A stretch of DNA of 64,000 bases, from the NCBI RefSeq assembly GCF_015710575.1, contig NZ_CP065373.1, positions 4,712,001 to 4,776,000 on the forward strand. The letters run 5' to 3'. The translations under genes and the position numbers were made by a program. Positions within the stretch are counted from its first letter, which is position 1; every line of letters begins with the position of its first letter. The DNA is from Mycolicibacterium mengxianglii (lineage in GTDB: Bacteria; Actinomycetota; Actinomycetes; Mycobacteriales; Mycobacteriaceae). A model generated the notes under the pieces. The model was not told the origin of the DNA. It saw only the letters and a program-made list of their open reading frames with translations, and searched no databases. Positions 24,586 to 31,451 of the stretch are shown here, piece by piece.

Positions 24586-25009
24586 GCCGACACTCTGGCA
24601 CAACGCGATGGTGGACGTTACGTTTGTCCTCGGTTACCGGGGGTACTAAGGGCCGAGGTGTGTACGGTGGTCGACCTCCGCGCTCACCGAGGTCTCGTCG
24701 GTTCAGACCCCGAGCCGACGGGGCCGCCCGGGGTTGAAGCGTTGGACCGTCGACGATTTCGACGATGAGCGGTACCACCCGTCAGAATGCTCTTCACATG
24801 GCCGTAGGTCGAGTCCTGCGACTGAAACGACTGACAATCACCCGCCGCGAAATAGCTCACACCGCTCGCTCCGCCACCCACCGCATCGCAAACTCCCCGA
24901 AAATTGGGCCTGGCACTCCCCCCGCCCAGAGTGCTAAAACGGTACTTGCACAGTGATTGGCTGCCCGCCAGGGTGGTGGGCTTCTGGAAGACCGAGGAGG
25001 TGGATTGCT
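24586..25009. other. 424-base intergenic region upstream of the ANTAR and Hsp20 genes
   Basis: No credible coding sequence was found here; short open frames are unlike mycobacterial proteins. It holds the promoters of two divergent transcripts and, near its right end, the CIRCE-like element. The 60 bases before the Hsp20 start contain short complementary stretches (GCCCGCC with GGTGGGC) that could form a weak leader hairpin. Nothing else was recognised. Confidence 0.5.
24910..24937. promoter_or_regulatory. CIRCE-like inverted repeat upstream of hsp20
   Basis: The right arm GAGTGCTAA (24929-24937) is identical to the HrcA-binding CIRCE half; the left arm CTGGCACTC (24910-24918) matches TTAGCACTC in 7 of 9 positions. 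The spacer is 10 bases rather than the canonical 9. It lies 72 bases before the Hsp20 start, suggesting heat-shock control by HrcA. Confidence 0.45.
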
Positions 25010-25459
25010 GTGCTTCGTTTTGATCCGTTCAGTGACCTTGACGCCGTGACCCGGGGCTTGCTGAGCAGCCAGTCCGGATCAAATCGCAGTCCGCGGTTTA
25101 TGCCAATGGACCTTTACAAGGTTGATGACCATTATGTCCTGACCGCCGATCTTCCTGGTGTGGACCCGGGTTCGGTCGACGTCAACGTCGACAACGGCAC
25201 CCTCACCCTCACCGCCCACCGGTCGGCCCGCTCCGAGGATTCCGTGCAGTGGTTGGCCAACGAACGCTTCTCCGGCACCTACCGGCGGCAGCTATCGCTG
25301 GGCGACGGCATCGACATCACGGGCATCTCCGCCACCTACGAAAACGGGGTGCTGACGGTGACCATCCCGCTGGCCGAACGTGCCAAACCGCGCCGGATCG
25401 AGGTCACCCGAACCGAGAACACCCGGTCCATAGAACCGACCACGGTAGACGCGGACTGA
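25010..25459 (+). CDS. Hsp20/alpha-crystallin small heat shock protein
   Basis: 149-residue ATP-independent chaperone that holds unfolding proteins. The alpha-crystallin domain spans about residues 35-130 (MDLYKVDDHYVLTADLPGVDPGSVDV, ending in YENGVLTVTIPLAERAKPRRIEV), and the short N-terminal arm begins LRFDPFSDLDAVTRGLL. The GTG at 25010 is preceded by GAGGAGG 9 bases upstream; longer in-frame starts would add non-conserved sequence. The C-terminal extension is acidic and Thr-rich and lacks an obvious I-x-I motif. A CIRCE-like repeat upstream suggests HrcA control. Confidence 0.93.
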   Translation: MLRFDPFSDLDAVTRGLLSSQSGSNRSPRFMPMDLYKVDDHYVLTADLPGVDPGSVDVNVDNGTLTLTAHRSARSEDSVQWLANERFSGTYRRQLSLGDGIDITGISATYENGVLTVTIPLAERAKPRRIEVTRTENTRSIEPTTVDAD

Positions 25460-25515
25460 TTCTCCGGAGGTCCTGTCACCGCCGCCGGGTGTACGGCCGT
25501 GCACCCGGCGGCACG

Positions 25516-26115
25516 TCAGTCGTAGCGCGACAAGCGAAATCGGAGGTGGGCCCGCACTGCGGGCCATTCGATATCCACGATCGAGTACACCACGGTGTCG
25601 CGGCGGGAGCCGTCGGGCAGCAGCTGGTGGCTGCGCAGAATCCCGTCCCGCTTGGCACCCAGCCGTTCGATCGCCGCCCTGCTGGTGGTGTTGAAATAGT
25701 GCGTGCGGAACTCGACTGCGACACAACCGAGCTCGTCGAACGCATGACTGAGCATCACCAGCTTTGTTTCGGTGTTGACACCGGTGCGCCGCGCCGACCC
25801 CGAGTACCACGTGCACCCGATCTCGAGCCGACGGTTGGGCGCATCGACGTGGAAGAAACTCGACGAGCCCACCAGGGCACCGTCAGTGAGCCGCCGGACG
25901 ACATAGGTGACGCCCTGATCGCCCGCCTGCATTTTCAGTTGCCGGTGCACCCACTCCCCTGCCGTCTCCGGCGAAGGCGCAGTAGTGAACCACAACGAGC
26001 CGGCATCGCCGTCCGCGGCGGCCACCGCGATCTCCGGAATGTGTTCCACCGTAAGGGGTTCCAGCAGAACCCAGCGCTGCCCGGCCAGTGTTCCGGGTGT
26101 CACGAACCGGCTCAC
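25516..26115 (-). CDS. GNAT-family N-acetyltransferase (RimJ-like)
   Basis: 199-residue acetyl-CoA-dependent acyltransferase of the RimJ/RimL branch. It shows ERRxxx-like opening (LAGQRWVLLEPLTVEHIPEIAVAAADGD), the core strand LEIGCTWYSGSARRTGVNTETKL with the acetyl-CoA-binding turn, AVEFRTHYFNTTSRAAIERLGAKRDGILR, and DTVVYSIVDIEW at the end. The GTG at 26115 overlaps the stop of the preceding membrane-protein gene (GTGA). The acceptor is unknown; it may be a protein N-terminus or small amine. Confidence 0.87.
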   Translation of the reverse strand: MSRFVTPGTLAGQRWVLLEPLTVEHIPEIAVAAADGDAGSLWFTTAPSPETAGEWVHRQLKMQAGDQGVTYVVRRLTDGALVGSSSFFHVDAPNRRLEIGCTWYSGSARRTGVNTETKLVMLSHAFDELGCVAVEFRTHYFNTTSRAAIERLGAKRDGILRSHQLLPDGSRRDTVVYSIVDIEWPAVRAHLRFRLSRYD

Positions 26116-26546
26116 CTGGGCGCACCTCGCGCCTTGATTGTGGCGTCCACCAGCGCCCACACCGAACACAGGACGGCGGCCGCAGCGGCACCCGCCCCGA
26201 GATAAAGGCCGTAGGCCGGCACCACCGGCGCCGCCACGTACAGGCGGTAATAGGCCACCATCAGCCCGGCGATCATCAGTGAAATAGCCAGCGCTGCACC
26301 GGCGGCGGCGCGCGGCGAAAACCCCCTCGCCGTCATCGCCCCCGCCACCAGCAGGGTGGAGGTCAACAGCACGATCAACTGACCGGCGCCGAATCCGACG
26401 CTGAGATGCACACTGCCCACGGTGCCGCCGACGGCGTTCGCACGTCCGCCGCCGTCAGCTGTGGTGCTGATCCACGGTAGCCAGACGCTGACGGCCAGCA
26501 CCGTCGCGCACAACGTCACCAACCAACCGGGACGTGGGCTTGCCAT
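26112..26546 (-). CDS. Small four-helix membrane protein
   Basis: 144 residues with four hydrophobic helices: WLVTLCATVLAVSVWLPWI, LIVLLTSTLLVAGAMTA, AAAGAALAISLMIAGLMVAYY and GLYLGAGAAAAAVLCSVWALV. It has a Trp-Leu-Pro-Trp motif after helix 1 and no catalytic signature. It overlaps the acetyltransferase start by four bases and lies 9 bases downstream of the ABC-F gene stop, so the three form one minus-strand transcript. Function unknown. Confidence 0.75.
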   Translation of the reverse strand: MASPRPGWLVTLCATVLAVSVWLPWISTTADGGGRANAVGGTVGSVHLSVGFGAGQLIVLLTSTLLVAGAMTARGFSPRAAAGAALAISLMIAGLMVAYYRLYVAAPVVPAYGLYLGAGAAAAAVLCSVWALVDATIKARGAPR

Positions 26547-26555
26547 GGGCAGACC

Positions 26556-28154
26556 CTATCTGGCTTCGGTGACGACCCCGGGAGCCGCCATCGTCAAGAT
26601 CCGGTCCAGCTCCAGGCGGCGCAGGAAATCGTCGTCGTGGCTCACCACGATCACGGCGCCACGGTAACTGCGTAGCGCATCAACGAGCTGGTCGACGCTG
26701 GTGATGTCCAGGTTGTTGGTCGGCTCGTCCAGAATGATCAGCTGCGGCGGGGGTTCGGCGAGCAGCACCCGCGCCAAAGCGACCCGGAACCGCTCCCCGC
26801 CGGAGAGGGTGCCCACCGGTCGGTGCACGCTGTCGCCGCGCAACAGGAACCGCGCCAGTTGCCCGCGGATTCGCTCGGCGCCGGCATCCGGAGCCACCGC
26901 ATGCACAGCGGCCAGAACCGTCGTCGCGTCGTCGAGCCCTGCAGCGGACGCGCCTAGCCGCTGCGGCAGGTAACCCACCCGGTCGGTCAGCAACCGGCCC
27001 GCGAGCGCCTCCTCGGAGCACAACAGGGCCTCCAGAAACGTGGTCTTACCGATGCCGTTGGGTCCGACGATCCCGATCCGTTCCGGGCCCTGCACCACCA
27101 GCACCCCACCGGGGCCGCGTAGCTCGGCAAGCCGTCGGCCGGCGGGCACAACCGGGTCGGGCAACTCGACGCGAATGTGCTCGTCCTCGCGGACCCGCGC
27201 GGCCGCGGCCTCGGCGGACTGCCGTGCCGCCTGCAGCCGGCCTTCGTGGTCGGACCGGAACTTACCCGCCGAGACCTGGGCCGCCATCGCCCGGCCATTG
27301 GCCACGATTTTCGGTACCCGCTTCTCGGCGTAGGCCTTCTTGCCGGCTCGGTTGCGCCGTGCCAGCTTCGTCTCGGCCTCCGCCCGTTGGCGTTGCTGCA
27401 CCCTGGCCGCCTGATCAGCGGCGCGGGCGGCCTGCGCGGCGGCCGCCTGCTCGGTCTCGAGGTGGGCACGCCACTGCGAATACGGACCGCCGAAAACCGT
27501 CAGTTCGCCGCCGTGCAGTTCTGCGGTGTGGTCCATGAGCTCCAGCAGCGCCACGTCGTGGCTGACGATCACCACCGCGCCCGGCCAGTCGGCGATGCTG
27601 CGGTGCAGCGCAGCGCGGGCGCCCCGGTCGAGGTTGTTGGTCGGCTCATCGAGCAGCGTCACCGCTGCCCGCCGCAGCCGGAGCCCGGTGACCGCGATGA
27701 GCATCGCCTCACCGCCGGACACGGTTGCCACCGGCCGGCCCAGATCGACGGCACCCAGCCCGATGTCGGCCAAAGCGGCCCGCGCCCGGGTGTTGATGTC
27801 CCAGTCGTCGCCGACGGTCTCGAAGTGCCGGTCGCCGATGTCGCCGGATTCGATGGCGTGCAGCGCGGCCAGCACCTCAGCGACGCCGAGCAATTCGGCC
27901 ACCGAGGGGTCGGCGGCCAGGGTCAGGGTCTGCGGGAGGTAGCCGACCTGGCCGCTGGCGGTGACGGCGCCGGTGGTCGGGGTCAACTCACCGGCGATGA
28001 GCCGCAACAAGGTGGACTTCCCGGATCCATTGGTACCGATGAGCCCGGTGCGGCCGGGGCCGAAAGCAGCCGTGACTCCGGCCAGGGCGATTGACCCGTC
28101 GGGCCAGGTAAAACCGAGATCGTTGAGGACAACGGAAGTCTGAGAGTGGGACAT
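26556..28154 (-). CDS. ABC-F family ATPase (ribosome-associated, probable antibiotic resistance type)
   Basis: 532-residue protein with two ATP-binding cassettes and no membrane part. Cassette 1 has Walker A GTNGSGKST, signature VSGGEAML and LLDEPTNNLD; cassette 2 has GPNGIGKTT, LSGGERFR and ILDEPTNNLD. They are joined by a long charged linker (about residues 235-320, rich in Arg/Lys/Gln) that in this family reaches into the ribosome. The ATG at 28154 follows GGAG, which is inside a hairpin stem. A 12-codon leader peptide and a WhiB7-like promoter precede it, the arrangement of translation-inhibitor-induced ABC-F genes. Ribosome protection is therefore the likely role; the drug class cannot be told from sequence. 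Confidence 0.9.
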   Translation of the reverse strand: MSHSQTSVVLNDLGFTWPDGSIALAGVTAAFGPGRTGLIGTNGSGKSTLLRLIAGELTPTTGAVTASGQVGYLPQTLTLAADPSVAELLGVAEVLAALHAIESGDIGDRHFETVGDDWDINTRARAALADIGLGAVDLGRPVATVSGGEAMLIAVTGLRLRRAAVTLLDEPTNNLDRGARAALHRSIADWPGAVVIVSHDVALLELMDHTAELHGGELTVFGGPYSQWRAHLETEQAAAAQAARAADQAARVQQRQRAEAETKLARRNRAGKKAYAEKRVPKIVANGRAMAAQVSAGKFRSDHEGRLQAARQSAEAAAARVREDEHIRVELPDPVVPAGRRLAELRGPGGVLVVQGPERIGIVGPNGIGKTTFLEALLCSEEALAGRLLTDRVGYLPQRLGASAAGLDDATTVLAAVHAVAPDAGAERIRGQLARFLLRGDSVHRPVGTLSGGERFRVALARVLLAEPPPQLIILDEPTNNLDITSVDQLVDALRSYRGAVIVVSHDDDFLRRLELDRILTMAAPGVVTEAR

Positions 28155-28156
28155 GA

Positions 28157-28197
28157 CGGCTCCGGTGGTGAGCGGGGAAGCGCTGAAACCGGAGCCG
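28157..28197 (-). promoter_or_regulatory. Hairpin sequestering the ABC-F ribosome binding site
   Basis: In the minus-strand transcript CGGCTCCGGT (28197-28188) pairs perfectly with ACCGGAGCCG (28166-28157), a 10-bp stem with a 21-base loop. The GGAG that serves the ABC-F ATG (28154) lies in the 3' arm, so translation should be blocked while the stem is closed. Just upstream, CACCTCCT copies the 16S anti-Shine-Dalgarno sequence. Confidence 0.65.
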
Positions 28198-28222
28198 AGG
28201 AGGTGCGGCGAGTCGACGGTTG

Positions 28223-28261
28223 TCAGCGCGCGGACGGCGCGAGACCGTTGATGCCTGTCAT
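28223..28261 (-). CDS. Leader peptide of the ABC-F gene (12 residues)
   Basis: ATG at 28261 opens a 13-codon frame ending in TGA at 28223 and encoding MTGINGLAPSAR. It has no ribosome binding site, but the -10 TACGGT lies exactly 6 bases before the ATG, so the peptide would be translated from the first base of the mRNA. Its stop is 25 bases before the stem that hides the ABC-F ribosome binding site. A ribosome stalled by an antibiotic on or just after this frame could open the hairpin, as known for erm- and ABC-F-type attenuation. The role is inferred from architecture. Confidence 0.6.
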   Translation of the reverse strand: MTGINGLAPSAR

Positions 28262-28267
28262 GCCCCC

Positions 28268-28305
28268 ACCGTAGTGACGGCGGCCCATCGGGGGCAACCG
28301 AATTG
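28268..28305 (-). promoter_or_regulatory. WhiB7-type promoter of the ABC-F transcript
   Basis: Minus strand: TTGCCC (28297-28292) as -35, an 18-base spacer, TACGGT (28273-28268) as -10, then 6 bases to the leader ATG. An AT-rich CAATT sits 3 bases upstream of the -35, which is the remembered hallmark of WhiB7-dependent mycobacterial promoters. Confidence 0.55.
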
Positions 28306-28324
28306 TCGCCGTGCCCGGTTTTCG

Positions 28325-28337
28325 TAGGCTGGTGGCT
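28325..28337 (+). promoter_or_regulatory. Leaderless -10 element of the cupin gene
   Basis: TAGGCT at 28325-28330 lies 7 bases before the ATG at 28338; no ribosome binding site is present. Confidence 0.4.
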
Positions 28338-28778
28338 ATGACCGACCTGCCCGAGTGGGCTGAGCAACTGGACCTGGCGCCGCACCCCGAGGGGGGCTGG
28401 TTCCGCGAGACCTGGCGCAGCGACCTGACCCTCGGGCCGTCGGCGTTACCGCCCGACTACATCGGGCCCCGCAACGCCGGTACGGCGATCCTGTTCCTGC
28501 TGATGCCCGGCCAACAGTCCGCCTGGCATACCGTCCGCAGCGCCGAGTTGTGGTTCTACCATCGCGGCGGACCACTGCTGCTCGAGATCGGCCGCGAACA
28601 AGCAAGTGCCACAACGCATCTGCTGGGCAGCGACATCGCCGCGGGCGAGCACCCGCAAACGATCGTCCCGCCGGGGCATTGGCAGCGTGCCCGCCCCCGC
28701 GGCGACGAGCCCTGTCTGGTCAGCTGTGTCGTGGTACCGGGATTCGACTTCGCCGACTTCGCGCTACACGCGCCTTAA
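28338..28778 (+). CDS. DUF985 cupin-fold protein
   Basis: 146-residue single-domain cupin of the DUF985 type. The pattern is LAPHPEGGWFRETWRSD near the start, GTAILFLLMPGQQSAWHTVRSAELWFYHRGGPLLLEIG in the core and TIVPPGHWQRARP, then CVVVPGFDFADFALH at the end. Several His/Glu residues could bind a metal, but no reaction is known for the family. It probably has a leaderless mRNA. Its stop overlaps the convergent BKACE-type gene by four bases. Confidence 0.85.
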   Translation: MTDLPEWAEQLDLAPHPEGGWFRETWRSDLTLGPSALPPDYIGPRNAGTAILFLLMPGQQSAWHTVRSAELWFYHRGGPLLLEIGREQASATTHLLGSDIAAGEHPQTIVPPGHWQRARPRGDEPCLVSCVVVPGFDFADFALHAP

Positions 28779-29497
28779 CCGAGCAGCCGCACCGCGGCCG
28801 CCACCAGTGCGGCATTGCCGTCGGTGACCGACCCGTCCGGCAGGGTGAGCGTGTCCTCCAGGCCGATGCGGGTCTGCACACCCCGCAGTCCGGCGTGCTC
28901 GATCATCGGCCAGCAGCTGGCGTTGAGACCGTGCAGCAGGATCGGTGCAGGCGAATTGGCTGCGCGCACCCGGTCGAGCAGGTCGTCGGCCAAGGCGATG
29001 TCCGCGTCGTCCTCCAGCTCGATCATCACCCGCAGACAGTGCTGGGCGATGTCGGATTCGGCCCACGACGCCGCGGCCTCGGCATGGAAGATGCCCACCT
29101 CGATGCCGAGCCCCCGCGACAGCAATACTTCGGCGAGCTCCGGCGAACCGGGCTCATGCCAGTTCAGCGAGGTGAAGTCGGGCAGCACCGGCCACGCCCG
29201 CACCGCCTCCAGCCGCTGCTGCGCGTCCGGCAACGCCCAATACCCCGTCGTGACACCCACCGGCAGACCCGGAACCGCGTGGCGCACCGCGGTGACCGCC
29301 GCCGCGACGGTGTCGGGCAGCAGCGAGTCTTTGCCGTCGGGGGTCTTGGGATGCATGTGCACCACGGCGGCCCCCGCCCGATGAGCAGCGAGGGACTCCG
29401 CCGCAAGTTGTTCCGGGGTCACCGGCAGGTTCGGATGCTGATCGGGGGTACGCGCGCCGTTGATGGCTGCCTCGATGAAGATGTTGGGACCACTCAT
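28775..29497 (-). CDS. BKACE-type (DUF849) beta-keto acid cleavage enzyme
   Basis: 240-residue TIM-barrel enzyme of the family that cleaves beta-keto acids with acetyl-CoA. The N-terminus IFIEAAINGARTPDQHPNLPVTPEQLA, the metal-binding His47-x-His49 in VVHMHPKTPDG, and the late GLRGVQTRIGLEDTL block are present. It is shorter than typical 270-300-residue members, and the substrate cannot be predicted. The ATG at 29497 is preceded by GAAGATAGGACCC, similar to the leaderless starts of prrA and the YchJ gene. It converges with the cupin gene. Confidence 0.82.
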   Translation of the reverse strand: MSGPNIFIEAAINGARTPDQHPNLPVTPEQLAAESLAAHRAGAAVVHMHPKTPDGKDSLLPDTVAAAVTAVRHAVPGLPVGVTTGYWALPDAQQRLEAVRAWPVLPDFTSLNWHEPGSPELAEVLLSRGLGIEVGIFHAEAAASWAESDIAQHCLRVMIELEDDADIALADDLLDRVRAANSPAPILLHGLNASCWPMIEHAGLRGVQTRIGLEDTLTLPDGSVTDGNAALVAAAVRLLG

Positions 29498-29515
29498 GGG
29501 TCCTATCTTCGCCGA

Positions 29516-30262
29516 CTACTGCACAGCTGCGAGATTGAACCCCGCTCCGGTGGGATCGGACACCGCGGCCAGCCGGCCGTACGGGGTGTCCTCGGCACCG
29601 CGAATGATCTTTCCGCCGCAGCCGGTGATGACTTCCAACGTCTTGTCGACGTCGCCGGTTCCGAGGAACACACTCCACTCGGACCGGTCGGCGACAGCCG
29701 CGCCGTCCATCACGCCGAGCAGGGGCTCGCCGTCGAAAATTGCGTTGGTGTACCGGAATTCAGGCGTGTCTGCTTCGGCACGGGTCTCCCAGCCGAATAC
29801 CGAGGTGTAGAAGTCGAGGGCGCCGCGATAGTCGGTGACCGTGAGTTGATGCCACACCGGCGAGCCCGCTTCCCCGACGATCTCGAAGCCGTTGTGCCCG
29901 TTCGGCTGCCAGAGTCCGGTCACTGCACCCGCAGGATCGGTGGCCACCGCCATCCTGCCCTTGGCGGGCACGTCCATCACCTGACCGCACGACGTGCCAC
30001 CGGCCGCGTGCCATGCCGCCAGGGTGGCGTCGACGTCGGCGGTGTGCAGATAGGTCGTCCAGCCGTCCGGTGCATTCCACTGCGGATCGTTGGCCATCAG
30101 ACCGGCGACCGGGCGGTCGTCCCGCAGGGCAGTGACGTAGCCGCCGTATTCGGGGCCCGCAGTCTCGAACGTCCAGCCGAACACTGCGCCGTAGAAGCTC
30201 ATGGCAGCGTCGAGATCAGAGGTGGTCAGATCAATCCAGATGGGTGCGCCCAGCGGGGTCAT
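29516..30262 (-). CDS. Two-domain glyoxalase/VOC family protein (Rv0911-like)
   Basis: 248 residues made of two vicinal-oxygen-chelate repeats: PIWIDLTTSDLDAAMSFYGAVFGWTFE (about 6-32) and PVWHQLTVTDYRGALDFYTSVFGWETR (about 135-161). Each ends with a WxxYLxTxDVDATLA/WSVFLGTGDVDKTLE motif and a TDPxGA segment. VOC proteins bind a metal between paired beta motifs, but the usual Glu/His ligands are incomplete here, so it may be a binding protein rather than an enzyme. ATG 30262 has AAGGAA upstream. The M. tuberculosis homologue Rv0911 sits next to Rv0910, as here. Confidence 0.86.
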   Translation of the reverse strand: MTPLGAPIWIDLTTSDLDAAMSFYGAVFGWTFETAGPEYGGYVTALRDDRPVAGLMANDPQWNAPDGWTTYLHTADVDATLAAWHAAGGTSCGQVMDVPAKGRMAVATDPAGAVTGLWQPNGHNGFEIVGEAGSPVWHQLTVTDYRGALDFYTSVFGWETRAEADTPEFRYTNAIFDGEPLLGVMDGAAVADRSEWSVFLGTGDVDKTLEVITGCGGKIIRGAEDTPYGRLAAVSDPTGAGFNLAAVQ

Positions 30263-30652
30263 GATGGTTCCTTGGGGGTCGATGTCGGTTGTCACCGATA
30301 CAGACCAGGGGTCGCGCGAAAACTCATCGCAGTCCCCCACCAGCACGTCATTGTGGCGGGCGGCGCCGGCGATCAGATCCTCGATCGACTTGGAATGGTG
30401 AAGACCACCGATGCCGCGTTGTCCCGACGGCACTGAAATCGACTGCGCAGCAATATATCTCGGTCGAGCGGTCGCGCTCTTCTGGTCCTTGCCGGCCTTG
30501 GCCACCACCACCGGCAGTACCAGCGTGGCCAATGCGTCACCAACCACACCAGAACCGTTGCCGTCGTCCAGGCGCCGAGGCCCCGGATCTGGAGTCCGCT
30601 GGCCTCGGGGTATCCGGCCACGTCACCCGCAGCGGCCTGGCCGGCGCTTCTG
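30263..30652. other. 390-base intergenic region between the glyoxalase and Rv0910-like genes
   Basis: No gene can be supported. The glyoxalase frame stays open upstream to about 30547 but without family similarity. In another minus-strand frame, codons around 30510-30590 read like one membrane helix (GAWTTATVLVWLVTHWPRWY) followed by basic residues, possibly the remnant of a small membrane protein; M. tuberculosis has such a gene (Rv0912) nearby. No clear terminator was seen. Confidence 0.4.
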
Positions 30653-31090
30653 TCAGGCCGGCGCGTACAACGTTTTGAACCGCTGCAATGACTCCTGGAT
30701 GTCACTCTTGAGTGCACCGGCGACCAACATGCCGATGGGCCCGAACAGCGCAGGCCCGCCCAGGTGCACGTCCAGAGCCACCGTCGAGCCGGTGTCGGCG
30801 GGCTTGACCTTTGCGATCAGCTTGACCTTCACCCCGCCCTTGCCGTCGCCGTTGAGGGTCATCCCCTCCGGCGGTTTGAAGTGCACGATGGTCCACTGCA
30901 CCCGGTTGAGCATCCCCTTGACCTCGACGATCGAGTCGAGGACGGCGCCCTTCTCCAGGGTCTTGGGCAGCGGGCTGCGCCACATCCGGTGGATCGACAG
31001 CCACTCTTTGAATCGCGAGAGGTCAGACGCGCACTCCCAAGCCTGCTCCGGCGGCAATGGGACGTCGACGGAAACGGAAAGCTTCGCCAT
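30653..31090 (-). CDS. SRPBCC-fold protein, Rv0910-like (toxin of a proposed toxin-antitoxin pair)
   Basis: 145-residue START/polyketide-cyclase-like protein: KLSVSVDVPLPPEQAWECASDLSRFKEWLSIH at the N-terminus and GPALFGPIGMLVAGALKSDIQESLQRFKTLY as the C-terminal helix that closes the hydrophobic cavity. M. tuberculosis Rv0910 has been described as the toxin of the Rv0909/Rv0910 pair, an unusual fold for a toxin; lipid binding is an alternative. It starts at 31090, 3 bases after the Rv0909-like gene, as last gene of the echA6-led operon. Confidence 0.85.
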   Translation of the reverse strand: MAKLSVSVDVPLPPEQAWECASDLSRFKEWLSIHRMWRSPLPKTLEKGAVLDSIVEVKGMLNRVQWTIVHFKPPEGMTLNGDGKGGVKVKLIAKVKPADTGSTVALDVHLGGPALFGPIGMLVAGALKSDIQESLQRFKTLYAPA

Positions 31091-31093
31091 GGC

Positions 31094-31414
31094 TCAATTC
31101 TGGGTCGGGGGCGCCGGGTTCGGAGGGGCCGGGGGTGGTGCCGGTGGGCTCGGAGGGGTGGCCGGGGGCGGTGTAGCTGTGTTCGAAGGGGTGGCCGGGT
31201 TCGGGTTCGGGTGCGGGTTTGGGCTCGCGTTCGGGGGTGTCACCCCACCGTTTTCCCTCAGCCTCTTCTTGGCCTGCTCCTGCACCTTGTCCACGACACC
31301 GGCATGCTTGCCCTGCGTCTTCTTGTCGACGAGGTCACCGGCCTTCTCGATGGCCTGATCCACCTTGTCCGCGTTCTTGTGGAGCAGGTCTTTTGCCTTG
31401 TCCAGGAATCCCAT
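31094..31414 (-). CDS. Rv0909-like antitoxin with an added Pro-rich tail
   Basis: 106 residues. The first 55 match the short Rv0909 type: MGFLDKAKDLLHKNADKVDQ, then AIEKAGDLVDKKTQGKHAGVVDK, a basic amphipathic helix pair. The remaining half is low-complexity Pro/Asn/Thr/Ala (PNPHPNPNPATP, then PPPATPPSPPAPPPAPP). M. tuberculosis Rv0909 is about 59 residues and lacks it by memory, so this looks like a lineage-specific extension. The gene lies between ctpE and the Rv0910-like gene (3-base gap) on one transcript. Whether it neutralises the partner here is untested. Confidence 0.82.
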   Translation of the reverse strand: MGFLDKAKDLLHKNADKVDQAIEKAGDLVDKKTQGKHAGVVDKVQEQAKKRLRENGGVTPPNASPNPHPNPNPATPSNTATPPPATPPSPPAPPPAPPNPAPPTQN

Positions 31415-31451
31415 GGTTCACCTTCCTGTGTTCGGTCCGACAGTCTTGCTT

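Noticed and set aside
24950..25010. RNA thermometer in the hsp20 leader
   Set aside because: The GAGGAGG site has no convincing long complementary partner within the leader; the short GCCCGCC/GGTGGGC stem does not cover it.
25516..26115. Acetyltransferase as toxin of a toxin-antitoxin pair
   Set aside because: It lacks a small antitoxin partner and has the RimJ/RimL pattern; its upstream neighbour is a membrane protein.
28550..30436. 628-codon plus-strand frame across the BKACE and glyoxalase genes
   Set aside because: Antisense to two genes with clear family motifs; no recognisable domain of its own.
30373..30717. Small membrane protein gene between the glyoxalase and Rv0910-like genes
   Set aside because: Only one helix-like stretch is visible, the flanking residues are basic and unstructured, and no start with a ribosome binding site or -10 element was found; kept only as a possible remnant.
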